DNA of 64,000 bases from Owenweeksia sp. (lineage in GTDB: Bacteria; Bacteroidota; Bacteroidia; Flavobacteriales; Schleiferiaceae). Shown here piece by piece: positions 1-9,404 of this stretch. Location of the stretch: NCBI GenBank assembly GCA_028285465.1, contig JANQPD010000061.1, positions 1-64,000 of the forward strand. Direction: 5' to 3'. Numbering within the stretch: the first letter of the stretch is position 1; each line of letters begins with the position of its first letter. A program made the translations under genes and the position numbers. Under the pieces are notes generated by a model that saw only the letters and a program-made list of their open reading frames with translations, ran no database searches and was not told the origin of the DNA.

Positions 1-191
1 TTTAAATATTAGTTAAAATGGGAAAGAAGGAAGTAAACCATGTTCACTCTAGTTAAGCACTATAGTTTGATTCGGACTTCCTTCTTCTGATCATGTTGAC
101 TCAAATAGAAATTAAGGGATCAAGCCCTATTATTAAGGAGTTGAGCTATGCATGATGTTCCCATTCATTTTTAACGGTTAAACTCAAAGTT
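1..191 (+). ncRNA. Candidate IS110 bridge-RNA / left-end leader
   Basis: Noncoding leader directly upstream of the IS110-family transposase. An 11-bp perfect inverted repeat is visible (24-34 with 76-86, 41-nt loop), and a second short hairpin lies at 115-128 (AGGG/CCCT). IS110 elements are known to encode a structured bridge RNA in the noncoding end next to the transposase start, which guides target and donor recognition. The position and the stem-with-large-loop shape agree with that, but no target- or donor-pairing loop could be proven. The left end of the element may lie outside the window. Confidence 0.45.
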
Positions 192-1205
192 ATGGACAAA
201 GAATGGATTTTCATTGGGGTAGATGTAAGTAAATATACCTTAGACCTTACAGCTATTACCTCAGAAGCGTTTGTTTACCATCAAATTGAAAACAAGCCCA
301 GGGCTGTTGTAAAGTATCTTCATAAGTTTTGCAAAAAGCTATTGGTAGAAGAAGATCGTATTTGCATGGGCATTGAAAATACCGGACGCTACAGCTGGCC
401 AGCTCTAACGGCTTTAAGTGCTACAGAGGTTCATCTATACTTGCTGTCTCCCCTTCACTTAAAACTTAGCATGGGTATGGTCAGAGGTAAAAATGATGTA
501 ATTGACAGCAAGCGAATAGCTTTGTTTCTAGCTAAGAATAAGCAGGGACTTACCCCTTACAAAGCAGCTGACAAAAGCCTTCAACAACTAAGCTTGCTAC
601 TATCAAGGCGTAATAAGCTCAAAAAACAACTTATGGCTGAAAGCAGTACAAAAGAGGATCTATTTGGCTTAGAGTCAAACGAAATCAGCAGTTTTATTGA
701 AAAGCAAAGCAGAGCGGCAATAGCCTACACCAAAAAGCTTATAGAAGAGCTGGAAGTAGAGATCGAAAAGCTCATTAAAGCCAATAAACAACTACAACAC
801 AAAATGAAATTAGCCACCAGTGTACCAGGGGTAGGTAAAGTATTAGGTTGGTATCTTTTGGTTAAAACCAATGCCTTTGAAAATATAGCTGATCCTAGAA
901 AGTTAGCCTGTTATGCCGGGGTAGCTCCTTTTGAGCATTCCTCTGGTATATCGGTAAGGGGAAGAACCAGAGTATCACCTTTTGCAGATAAACAACTCAA
1001 AAAGATACTACATATGGCCGCACTAAGGGTAACACACCTGGATGGTGAAATGCAGGAGTATTTTAAACGAAAAGTAGCCGAGGGGAAGAACAAAATGAGT
1101 GTTATCAATGCCCTCAGAAATAAAATTATTCATCGTGTAATGGCGGTAATCAGAGAAGACAGGCCCTACCAGAATAATTATAATAATCACTTGGCTATGT
1201 CATAG
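192..1205 (+). CDS. IS110-family transposase (DEDD recombinase)
   Basis: Transposase of an IS110-type insertion sequence, 337 aa, a usual length for the family. The N-terminal RuvC-like DEDD domain starts with the signature GVDVSK (residues 9-14) and has the second acidic region at GIENTGRYSW. A coiled linker (about 130-205) leads to the C-terminal Transposase_20 domain, beginning SVPGVGKVLG and continuing through CYAGVAPFEHSSG, which carries the conserved serine region. The reading frame is intact, so the copy may be active. No terminal inverted repeats are expected for this group, and none were seen at 1206-1300. The upstream 191 bases are a candidate bridge-RNA leader. The copy sits at the edge of an AT-rich accessory region. 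Confidence 0.95.
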   Translation: MDKEWIFIGVDVSKYTLDLTAITSEAFVYHQIENKPRAVVKYLHKFCKKLLVEEDRICMGIENTGRYSWPALTALSATEVHLYLLSPLHLKLSMGMVRGKNDVIDSKRIALFLAKNKQGLTPYKAADKSLQQLSLLLSRRNKLKKQLMAESSTKEDLFGLESNEISSFIEKQSRAAIAYTKKLIEELEVEIEKLIKANKQLQHKMKLATSVPGVGKVLGWYLLVKTNAFENIADPRKLACYAGVAPFEHSSGISVRGRTRVSPFADKQLKKILHMAALRVTHLDGEMQEYFKRKVAEGKNKMSVINALRNKIIHRVMAVIREDRPYQNNYNNHLAMS

Positions 1206-1318
1206 AAATCAAACTGACGGTATTTTGCTTATCCATTATTCACGTTAAGTTAACATTTTAATCAGGCGCTAAGAAGTGTAAAGGCGTAGCGACATATGGT
1301 AGACAAAGCACGTTTTTT

Positions 1319-1342
1319 AAAAGCCCTCAAAAGGGCTTTTTT
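1319..1342 (+). terminator. Rho-independent terminator
   Basis: Perfect stem AAAAGCCCT / AGGGCTTTT with a CAA-type loop, followed by a T run. It lies about 115 bases after the transposase stop and about 185 bases before the next gene, so it would isolate the insertion sequence from the regulator downstream. Because the 5' arm is preceded by a run of T and A bases, it could work on either strand. Confidence 0.7.
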
Positions 1343-1527
1343 CTTTATTAGCGCAGCAAAGCATCCTTTTATGGATTACCCAGGGAACAGCAAAACCGAG
1401 AAACAGAAGCCAAAAAGGGGAGTTGTCCAAACGGTCCTGGTTCTGGGGATACTTACAAAAGGCACAAACTGCAGAGCGCTTCTCAGAGCTGTATGGCCGG
1501 AAGTCTGAAACCTTTAAAACAAACTCA

Positions 1528-3165
1528 ATGAAAAAATCTCTTTTCCTCACCTTTCTCGCTTGTAGCCTTTCCATTTCATTGTTTTCCAATGCTAAACCCA
1601 CTGTGCACCAGGTTGATTCTTTACTCCTATTAGCTCGCAGCACGAAACCAGTTCCTAAGGAAGTGAAAATGCTTAGAGAAGCCAGCCTGCTATCCAAAAA
1701 AATAAATTATACTAAAGGTTACGTAGAAAGCAATTTGCGCATTGCGTATAGATTTTACCCTCTCCCGGCAAAAATGGGAGAGGTTGAACACATTATAGAA
1801 ACACTGGATAGGATTTACACCATAAATTCTTCCATTTTTTCTAGTTACTCGCTATGTCGTTATTTCGAATTAAAAGGGCTTGTGCTAAAGGAGCAATACG
1901 ACTTTTCAAACGCCTTGATCTACTACCTCAAAGCGGATTCCATTGCAGAAGTTATGGAAAACTTCACCCTTCGATTGGACATTTATCATCTATTGACGGT
2001 TTATTATCATGAGGTCGATAACCTGAAGATGACCTTAACCTACTCCAGAAAAGTACTCAACGCAACGAAAGACAGCTCAAAATACACCAATCAATACGCC
2101 TATACCCTATTTAATATGGGGCTGATTCATCTGGATCATGATCAATATGATAGTGCCTTATTTTATATCAACCAGTCCATACCGAAAAGTAGTATCCCTT
2201 TTTTGAGGGGAAATCAATACTTAGCTCTGGGACAAGCGTATTTAAAAAAAGATGAGGTTGATAGTGCCCAAAAATACGCCTATCTGGCCATGCCAATCGT
2301 AACCGGAAACAGGGATTTAAAAGGTAAGACTCAAAATTATAATCTACTGGGGTTGATCGAGCTCAGGAAAAAAAACCTGGATCAAGCCTTACTGAGCTTC
2401 CAAAAAGGGGTGCAACTTTCGGATTCTATAACCGTGTTAAACTATAAAGCAGAGCTACGTCAGAACCTTATCCGCACGTATTTACTCCAATCGGGCTACG
2501 ATGATGAAATCCTGGATGATCTTTCGGTGCTTAGAGACTCCCTGACTGCTGTGAAGACAAAAAAAAGAGACCGGGAGATTGCAGCCAAGTACGAAGTGGA
2601 AAAAAGGGAATTGAAGATTCAAAACCTTAAATCGGAAAACGCCAGGAAGAGGTCAATGATCTACTTGATTGTGATCAGTTCCGGCTCGCTTATGCTTATC
2701 CTGTTGACGGGGTTTTTGCTTAGGCGAAGGATCTTAAAAGCAAACCTTGAAAAGAAGCGTTTGGAAAACCAGGTTTTACACGCGCAGCTTGACAGCAGTA
2801 TCACCCAGGTCAAAAATCACGTGGATACCATTAAGGACTTAAAAGGTCAGATCAAAAGAAGTAAGATCGACAAAGAAAGCATTCACGAACTAACGGATTT
2901 ATTGGATCAAAGCTATATTCACGATAATTGCTGGTATAAAATAATTTGTCATTTTGATCAGATCCACGATGATTATACGCAAAAAATCAGGCAAAAATAC
3001 CAGAGCTTAACGAAAAATGATATCCGCCTATTGGTATTGATCAAATTGGATTATTCCAACAAAGCCATTGCGGAGGTTAAAAATGTTTCTGAGGGTAGTG
3101 TGAAAAAGGCCAAACAACGCTTATTGGCTAAAACCGGACTCTCGAATTTCAGTGAAATCACGTAA
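1528..3165 (+). CDS. TPR-repeat membrane protein with LuxR-like HTH
   Basis: Predicted one-component signal regulator, 545 aa. I chose the ATG at 1528 rather than the longer frame from 1423 because a clear signal peptide starts there (MKKSLFLTFLACSLSISLFSNA). A periplasmic tetratricopeptide-repeat solenoid follows (about residues 60-370; repeats with A-L-x-Y-Y-L-K-A and N-M-G-L patterns), then one membrane helix (IYLIVISSGSLMLILLTGFL), a coiled coil, and a C-terminal helix-turn-helix of LuxR type (LTKNDIRLLVLIKLDYSNKA, then SVKKAKQRLLAKTGL). This architecture is common in Bacteroidota, where TPRs sense and the cytoplasmic HTH binds DNA. The target is unknown; the secreted-protein genes downstream on the same strand are possible targets (inference). 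Confidence 0.8.
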   Translation: MKKSLFLTFLACSLSISLFSNAKPTVHQVDSLLLLARSTKPVPKEVKMLREASLLSKKINYTKGYVESNLRIAYRFYPLPAKMGEVEHIIETLDRIYTINSSIFSSYSLCRYFELKGLVLKEQYDFSNALIYYLKADSIAEVMENFTLRLDIYHLLTVYYHEVDNLKMTLTYSRKVLNATKDSSKYTNQYAYTLFNMGLIHLDHDQYDSALFYINQSIPKSSIPFLRGNQYLALGQAYLKKDEVDSAQKYAYLAMPIVTGNRDLKGKTQNYNLLGLIELRKKNLDQALLSFQKGVQLSDSITVLNYKAELRQNLIRTYLLQSGYDDEILDDLSVLRDSLTAVKTKKRDREIAAKYEVEKRELKIQNLKSENARKRSMIYLIVISSGSLMLILLTGFLLRRRILKANLEKKRLENQVLHAQLDSSITQVKNHVDTIKDLKGQIKRSKIDKESIHELTDLLDQSYIHDNCWYKIICHFDQIHDDYTQKIRQKYQSLTKNDIRLLVLIKLDYSNKAIAEVKNVSEGSVKKAKQRLLAKTGLSNFSEIT

Positions 3166-3758
3166 TGATTTGTTGCTCTAAATTTCAAATAGCGAGATCA
3201 GGACCTGCTTAACCTCCTTTTTATTCTAAGCACTTTCCGGCCGGGGCTTGTACTATAGGCCGGAAGGGCATGTGTCTGGCATAGTGTACTGTTTTACCAC
3301 ACTTCATCCTGAATAAGCTTTGTGTATCATTTCCCTACGCACGGATTTTTCCAGTAAAAACCCGCCAACGTGCAGTTTATGTTTGGAATCCATTCTTACA
3401 CAATCTGTGATTAAATCGTTGATATTTAGACTGTTGAAAAATGTATACCTTTTGTACACCTCAAAAAAAAGGTAGTCTTTAGAACTTTCCTGTAGTTTTA
3501 AAAAAGCATTTAGCAATTAATCAAATCCTGACCACAAACAGGTTTATAACCTGGGCACAATGCGCGAAAAAAAAACGGTAAAGAAATGACAAATAAAAAA
3601 CAGTGCTTGTTACGAAATCATAGTCCACCTATACCTATCATTTGGAATGACAACACAAATTTTAAAAAAGCAAATCGACCATATATGATCCCTCATGTAT
3701 AGGATATGGCTTTCAAATGCCTTTAGATAAATAACAATTTCACCAAAATAACAAGCTT
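3166..3758. other. Gene-poor AT-rich gap
   Basis: 593 bases with no convincing gene. It contains one strong hairpin (3235-3265) and a 70-codon minus-strand frame (3304-3516) with no recognisable domain and biased composition, which I regard as unlikely to be real. The last 100 bases are very AT-rich and probably hold the promoter of the secreted-protein gene at 3759, but no clear TAnnTTTG box was found. Confidence 0.5.
3235..3265. terminator. GC-rich hairpin after TPR regulator
   Basis: Perfect 8-bp inverted repeat TTCCGGCC / GGCCGGAA around a 15-base loop, 70 bases after the stop of the TPR/HTH gene. No T tract follows on either strand, so it is a weak terminator at best and could instead be a transcript-end stabiliser. 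Confidence 0.35.
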
Positions 3759-5339
3759 ATGAAATTCAAAACACAACTCTTAATACTTATAACTGCATTT
3801 TGCACGTATAACATATTCGGACAAATTAACACAGAGATAATCGATATTACGGTAGATAATCAAACCATTGTAAGCAATTGTAATTCGATAGATTTAGAAG
3901 ACAATAACACTGTTAGCTTAGACATTTACTTCAAGCTTACAAAACCAAGTGCTCAAGCGGTTAGTACAGTAAATGTAAAAGCTCTGTTAAAATACTCTAG
4001 TAATTCTACTGGAGATGAGCAAGGTACTTATACACTGCCATCAACTGGCTGGAGCAATAATAATACAGAGTTCTATGGAACAATACCCCTTAATCTTTCT
4101 GCAAACGACATTCAGGTAAATGGTAGTAGCATTTTTATTAAATCCATAACCAGTAGTGGTGTTGAATCCAATAGTTGCGAATACCCTCTTGAAAAAGACG
4201 AAGTACCGTCATTCAGCTTAGCACCTACCAGCATTACCGTTTCTTGTGGTAGCACTTCAGTGGAGAGTTTTGATGTAACACCAACGAATATTCCAAGTGG
4301 TGCCACCGTAAGCTATCAATGGAATGTAGGAAGTGGCTGGCTTAGAAATGGCAACCCGGTTTCAAGCTTTACCACTACCTCCACAAATATCCAGTTGACA
4401 CCTTATCAATACCCACCAGACGATGTACGTGTAACTCCAATATTAAACGGTGTAAGTTATCCTCAATTAACTTGCACGGTAAGTTCGGGTTCCTTTAACC
4501 CGACTATAAATATTGTGGGTGATGATTATGTTTGTAATTCTGGTATTTATACCCTTGACAATATAGCCAGTTTCAACAATCTTACGGTGCAATCCGTTAG
4601 CTCATCTAATAACAATATAGCCACGGCAAGTTATAATGCGGCTAATGGTGAAATAACCGTAAACAAGGTTTCGGATGGCATTATCTCACTCTCAGTAATA
4701 ATACAAAACTCTTGTAACCAGATAAAAGTCACAACCAAAGAATTACAAATTGGGATTCCTGCATCCGTTTTTAATGCAACAATAACAGGTAGTGATGATG
4801 TTTGCCAAGGGCAGAATTACACGTATACGCTTGTTGGTGCCAATCATCCTTGTATAAATGGTGTTGTTTGGAGCGGGTCATCAAACTTGAACATCGTTCC
4901 ACAAACTTCAAATACCATTACGGTTAGCAAAAACAATTTTGATAATGATTATGCTGGGCAAATAACGGCAAGCATTCCTGGCAGTACAACAAGTGTCAGT
5001 AAAGGCGTTTGGGTAGGTGTGCCGGGTAGCAATGCCCTCTCAATACAAAAAATAGATGCCTTTGATTTATACGCTGGCAGATGGTCAAAGCTTAGAGCAC
5101 GATATACTCCTCTGATGTATGTATCCAATGGTCCATTGGACGTGGCTTTTGAATGGCAGATACCTAACAGCCAGATAAGAAATTATGCAAATACTGCCTA
5201 CAAGGATGTGAATCCGAATCGTATTGGCCAGTTAACCATTGGCGTGAGAGCTACATGTGATTGTGGCAACGGACAATGGAAATACAGAACGTTTGATGTA
5301 GATGGCGGTGGAGGATTGATACCTGTAGGTGGAAATTAA
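3759..5339 (+). CDS. Secreted protein with PKD/Ig-like segments
   Basis: Exported protein of unknown function, 526 aa, starting with a signal peptide (MKFKTQLLILITAFCTYNIFGQ). The body is Ser/Thr/Asn/Val-rich beta-strand sequence typical of bacterial adhesin-like Ig or PKD-like folds. Two segments repeat a motif: VGDDYVCNSGIYTLDNI and GSDDVCQGQNYTYTLV. The same pattern recurs late in the hydrolase encoded downstream (ISGVNQFCTGSQTFSAPVGA). The C-terminus is rich in Gly (DVDGGGGLIPVGG) and lacks a recognisable T9SS sorting domain, so how it stays at the surface is unclear. The two genes are 250 bp apart on the same strand and probably serve the same surface structure (inference). No catalytic motif was seen. 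Confidence 0.75.
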   Translation: MKFKTQLLILITAFCTYNIFGQINTEIIDITVDNQTIVSNCNSIDLEDNNTVSLDIYFKLTKPSAQAVSTVNVKALLKYSSNSTGDEQGTYTLPSTGWSNNNTEFYGTIPLNLSANDIQVNGSSIFIKSITSSGVESNSCEYPLEKDEVPSFSLAPTSITVSCGSTSVESFDVTPTNIPSGATVSYQWNVGSGWLRNGNPVSSFTTTSTNIQLTPYQYPPDDVRVTPILNGVSYPQLTCTVSSGSFNPTINIVGDDYVCNSGIYTLDNIASFNNLTVQSVSSSNNNIATASYNAANGEITVNKVSDGIISLSVIIQNSCNQIKVTTKELQIGIPASVFNATITGSDDVCQGQNYTYTLVGANHPCINGVVWSGSSNLNIVPQTSNTITVSKNNFDNDYAGQITASIPGSTTSVSKGVWVGVPGSNALSIQKIDAFDLYAGRWSKLRARYTPLMYVSNGPLDVAFEWQIPNSQIRNYANTAYKDVNPNRIGQLTIGVRATCDCGNGQWKYRTFDVDGGGGLIPVGGN

Positions 5340-5591
5340 GCGCTGTGCCTGACGTAATGTATAGCTCATTGCGGCTAATGGCTAACCACTAGAGCTGTTC
5401 TTAATTGAAATTGTACCGCAAGTACAGCCGTTTAGATTCATAGATTTTGTTATCAGGTTACCACCAGATAGTTTAATAAGGGTAAAAACCGCTGTACTTG
5501 CTTTTGCTCAAACGAAAATTCAAGCTTACTTAAACCGCAAAAAGCCATACACGAAGCCGTTTCAGGGAAAATCGTTTTGTCTAAATGAAAT

Positions 5592-8500
5592 ATGAATAAA
5601 ATGAAAAGATATTTACTGTTTGTCATTTGCTTAATTGCATCTTCTAATGTGCAAGCTCAAAATACTGCTTATGCCAATCGAATGCAGCACATCTTTGGCA
5701 ATATAGATCAGACCAAAGTCACCACCGGCTATCTTAAGGAATTTGGTGTGCGATTAGCCAATATAGAAGCTTGTAATGGCAGTTTATCGAATGACAATTT
5801 TGTAACCCAAAATGAATGGCAAAAACTATATGGCTCTTTGTACTCTATGCGCGTAGGTGCAGTAGCCAATAACATGACAGCTCCACAAACGGTCAATGCG
5901 CAATTAGAAACACAGCAAAACAATACAAACCACATACTTTTTGCCGTACAACACTATAACTACCAGCAGTATAAAACTAATGCCTACACCAATGGAGATG
6001 TCACGATAAGTAATGATCGCATTTTTGATGTAGCCGGTCGTAATCCTTACGACACCAAAACACTTTTCGCGGTTACACCGCTTAAACAACACTTACAAGG
6101 CAACACATTCGTATTTAGACTGCCCAGCACCCTAGTTTATACCAATACTGGCTTAAGTGTTAGCACGGTGCAAATAGATTTTGATAATGGTCAAGGTTAT
6201 CAAACCGTTACAATAGATGGTAGAAAAACCATTAGCTATACTTCAGGCGGAGAAAAGGAAATTAAGGTTAAAATTTTGTTTGGCAATGGCACAACTTTAT
6301 ATAGCCATTCCAAAATCTTATTGAACTTTATACCTTCTGCTACAAAAAGTCAAGCGCGTTCTAATGGGGCAGGGTTTCTCAATCAAAACAATACCTTATG
6401 GTTTAATAACCCTGTAAGCGGTGCTCCCTGGAGTGGAAGTTCTGCAACAGGACGCGTAACCATAAGGCTGGCACCAGGACATGGCCAACTCATAAAGCCT
6501 TTGATCATTATTGAAGGTTTTGACCCTGAAAACAGTTTTGACTATTTTAATTTAATTCTTGACCCTGATAATGGTGGATTGAATGTTATAATTGACCCTG
6601 CAGCAAATTTAACCCTAAATCAGGCCATAGAGAATGAGAGTTATGACCTGGTTTTTGTGGACTTTGTGAATAGCACAGATTTTATTCAACGCAATGCCTA
6701 TATGGTTGAAGAGGTAATACGCCAAATCAACCAGTTGAAAGCAGTAAGTGGTAGTACAGAAAAAAATGTTGTTTTAGGCATGAGCATGGGCGGCTTAGTG
6801 GGCCGTTATGCCCTACGACACATGGAGATTGAAGGAGAAACTCATGACACTAAGCTTTATGTTAGCCACGACACACCGCATCAAGGGGCCAATGTCCCCC
6901 TGGCGGCACAAGCCCTGGTGAGACACCTGGTAGGTGAACAAGTATCGCTACCCGTATTTCTTAGCCTATTCAATATTAATCTTTTCGATTTTGATGATAA
7001 TTTTTCGGAGTTAGGTGAGGGATTAGCGCTATTGCAATCACCAGCTGCTAAACAGATGTTAATTTATCAATTGCAAGGTACCGGTGATGGCGTTTCTGTT
7101 GATAACAGCACGCTACATCATAGTTTTTTAACTGAATATAAGAACATGGGGTATCCGCAACAGGATGGCATAAGAAACATAGCTATTGCCAATGGAACAG
7201 AATGTGGTACACCCCTTAACTTTAATGCTTACGATGATATCGTAAACGCCAATCTTAACGTGGATATATCGGCATTTAACGCAATATTGGCGTTTGTGAA
7301 TGCGCTTTCTATAAACCCGCTAAAAGCGATATCTTCTGCTTTGTCAACCGATACGGATTTAAGGGCCCAATTTACTTTAAGGGCTTTACCATCTCAACGT
7401 TCAGGACGAGTATACAGAGGACGGGTCTTCATCAAAAAAACAATTTTGTTTCTCATTACGGTCCATGAGGATTTAATTGATGAAGAAAATGTTTATTCGA
7501 CCTCGAATATGTTGGCCTTAGATAATGCAAATGGCGGTATATACGATATCGACAACTTTGCGCCCTTACCAGCAGAACTTGAGCAGTATGTGTTGCAAGA
7601 ACGTTTTAATTTTATACCCATTTATAGTAGCCTGGATGTTGGAAGTGGTCATGTAACCATTACTCCGGGTGATCTTACCGCTGAATATAACCCTACCGCA
7701 CCACCCCAGGCTCCCAACAGCATACCATTTGACAACTTCTTTACGAATCCAATCAATAGCGTAGATCATCTTCTATTTACAAAAAATAATGGCCAGTGGT
7801 TGAGGTCAGAGTTGGCGGGTTCACCACAAATATTGTCCTGCGCTTTTGCTTGTGCCAGCAATTTGGTGATCTCAGGCGTAAATCAGTTCTGCACCGGATC
7901 GCAAACATTTTCAGCACCAGTAGGCGCAGATACCTATCAGTGGCAGCTATTTACTGATCCAATACCATTGACAGATACCCCCCTGAACGGTAACGTGCAT
8001 GTTACATCTGCTACAAACACCAATAGCATTACCATAGCGCACACGGGTAATAGAAGTGGATGGTACAATTTAAGGGTGGTGATTAATAGTGCACATTGTA
8101 ATCTTCAAAACATAGCCTTAATAAAGCGTGTATACGTTGGTGCGCCAACCGTAAGTTCCATAAGCGTTTCTCAAGATCCCAGTGGTGCGCATTTTAGCCC
8201 CAATGCAACACCCCAGAGTTGTGAGGTTCCTTTGCGTTTGGATTTCGAACCGGCTTATTCCGGTGTCACTGACATTGAATGGGAAAAAATTACCACGGAC
8301 GTAGACTGGTCCAGAGACTATTTAAACTACCCGGGTAGACATGTATACTTATTTCCAACTTGTAACAAAGCATTTAAGTTTAGGGTTCGGGCTAAAAACA
8401 GTTGTGGGTTTTGGTCTCCATGGCGCGAATTAACTTATACTATTACTGAATGTTCAACGACTTGCCAAACCCCAGGCGGTAATCTGGTAAGCGACAATTT

Positions 8501-8807
8501 CATTATTTATCCTGTTCCCGCAAATAACGTTTTGAATTTAGGAGTTGTTCACAATCCGACCTGGAACTTCCCGAGTTTATCACCTTTTACAAACCCCAAT
8601 AATCCAAATCCCAACCCTGGTACGGTAACCTATCCAAAAGTTACGTTGAATGTTGCATTCTATAATAATCTGGGAAACCAGGTGCATTCTACTGTTGTTC
8701 AAGGTTTACCAAACCAAATTGATGTATCAAGTTTGCCGCCAGGAAACTATATCATGACCATACAGTATTTGGGTCAAATAGAAACGCATAACATCCAGAT
8801 AAACTAA
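5592..8807 (+). CDS. T9SS-secreted lipase-like alpha/beta hydrolase
   Basis: Large secreted serine hydrolase, 1071 aa. The signal peptide is MKRYLLFVICLIASSNVQAQ; the start may be 5592 or the second Met at 5601. The hydrolase domain spans about residues 300-560: a core strand LIIIEGFDPEN (Asp311), then the nucleophile elbow GMSMGG with Ser398, followed by VSHDTPHQGANVP, which matches the D-x-P-H-x-G-A pattern of lipases and PGAP1-like esterases. Ig/PKD-like segments follow (about 755-960). The C-terminus is a type A T9SS sorting domain (FIIYPVPANN ... IDVSSLPPGNYIMTIQ), so the protein is exported by T9SS and attached to or released from the surface. The substrate is unknown; a lipid or other ester is likely from the fold. 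Confidence 0.85.
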   Translation: MNKMKRYLLFVICLIASSNVQAQNTAYANRMQHIFGNIDQTKVTTGYLKEFGVRLANIEACNGSLSNDNFVTQNEWQKLYGSLYSMRVGAVANNMTAPQTVNAQLETQQNNTNHILFAVQHYNYQQYKTNAYTNGDVTISNDRIFDVAGRNPYDTKTLFAVTPLKQHLQGNTFVFRLPSTLVYTNTGLSVSTVQIDFDNGQGYQTVTIDGRKTISYTSGGEKEIKVKILFGNGTTLYSHSKILLNFIPSATKSQARSNGAGFLNQNNTLWFNNPVSGAPWSGSSATGRVTIRLAPGHGQLIKPLIIIEGFDPENSFDYFNLILDPDNGGLNVIIDPAANLTLNQAIENESYDLVFVDFVNSTDFIQRNAYMVEEVIRQINQLKAVSGSTEKNVVLGMSMGGLVGRYALRHMEIEGETHDTKLYVSHDTPHQGANVPLAAQALVRHLVGEQVSLPVFLSLFNINLFDFDDNFSELGEGLALLQSPAAKQMLIYQLQGTGDGVSVDNSTLHHSFLTEYKNMGYPQQDGIRNIAIANGTECGTPLNFNAYDDIVNANLNVDISAFNAILAFVNALSINPLKAISSALSTDTDLRAQFTLRALPSQRSGRVYRGRVFIKKTILFLITVHEDLIDEENVYSTSNMLALDNANGGIYDIDNFAPLPAELEQYVLQERFNFIPIYSSLDVGSGHVTITPGDLTAEYNPTAPPQAPNSIPFDNFFTNPINSVDHLLFTKNNGQWLRSELAGSPQILSCAFACASNLVISGVNQFCTGSQTFSAPVGADTYQWQLFTDPIPLTDTPLNGNVHVTSATNTNSITIAHTGNRSGWYNLRVVINSAHCNLQNIALIKRVYVGAPTVSSISVSQDPSGAHFSPNATPQSCEVPLRLDFEPAYSGVTDIEWEKITTDVDWSRDYLNYPGRHVYLFPTCNKAFKFRVRAKNSCGFWSPWRELTYTITECSTTCQTPGGNLVSDNFIIYPVPANNVLNLGVVHNPTWNFPSLSPFTNPNNPNPNPGTVTYPKVTLNVAFYNNLGNQVHSTVVQGLPNQIDVSSLPPGNYIMTIQYLGQIETHNIQIN

Positions 8808-8888
8808 GTCTAAACGGATGTAGTCGGCACCGTGCATGCTCAGTGGAAATGCCTTTAAAACTAAGCGATTGTTAAGGTTGCCAGAAAC

Positions 8889-8923
8889 AAATATCTGTTT
8901 ATCAAAAAGATAAACAGATATTT
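8889..8923. terminator. Perfect 15-bp hairpin terminator
   Basis: AAATATCTGTTTATC and its exact reverse complement are separated by AAAAA. It lies 80 bases after the stop of the hydrolase gene. The arms end in AAA/TTT but no longer T tract follows, so termination is likely but not certain. It is symmetrical and could act in both directions. Confidence 0.55.
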
Positions 8924-9052
8924 CCATGAAGAGTGAACCTCTTCTGGTCGTTGTTTTCATCTATAGACTGTTACCTGGCTTAGCGCTTTTGTTGGTTAGT
9001 CTCTCGCTTGTGATACCTCGTTGATATAAGGTTACAATTTCACTATAAAACA

Positions 9053-9330
9053 GTGCCCGTGATTGCCGAGTACATCCGATGGAGCTATAAATACCTCGAC
9101 AAGCATATTGCCGAGGAAGCCAGAAGGGTTACAGCCACCGGTTTATTACCTAAAGACCAGCTCCTAATTTCTATTGTCTGAGCGGACAAAAAAAGTACGC
9201 CTTACGCACAAGCTACATCAAGCAACGTTTGTAGATATCTCCATCAGTAAGAACGTATTACATCAGAAAATGTGGTTTTACCAATCCCGTTGAGCCTTTA
9301 TATCACCTTCTTAAAAAGGCCGAGACAAAG
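9053..9330 (+). pseudogene. Decayed coding remnant
   Basis: In a region with no open gene, + strand reading gives coding-like pieces in different frames. One is a 42-codon piece at 9053-9181 (VPVIAEYIRWSYKYLDKHIA, then EEARRVTATGLLPKDQLLIS). The next is GQKKYALRTSYIKQRL from about 9184, and a third ends in CGFTNPVEPLYHLLKKAETK at about 9330. Stops and frame changes separate them. This looks like the 3' part of a gene broken by indels, possibly from a mobile element, but I cannot name the family. It lies just upstream of the T9SS gene at 9405. Confidence 0.35.
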
Positions 9331-9404
9331 AGATGACATCCTTAATGATTAGGCAACGCCCACCAAATTATGCATCTAATCATAACAAACCACAAAATGT
9401 TTTC

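Noticed and set aside
3304-3516. A 70-codon minus-strand frame in the gap after the TPR regulator
   Set aside because: No domain, no promoter and no neighbours in the same direction; it could be a remnant but cannot be supported.
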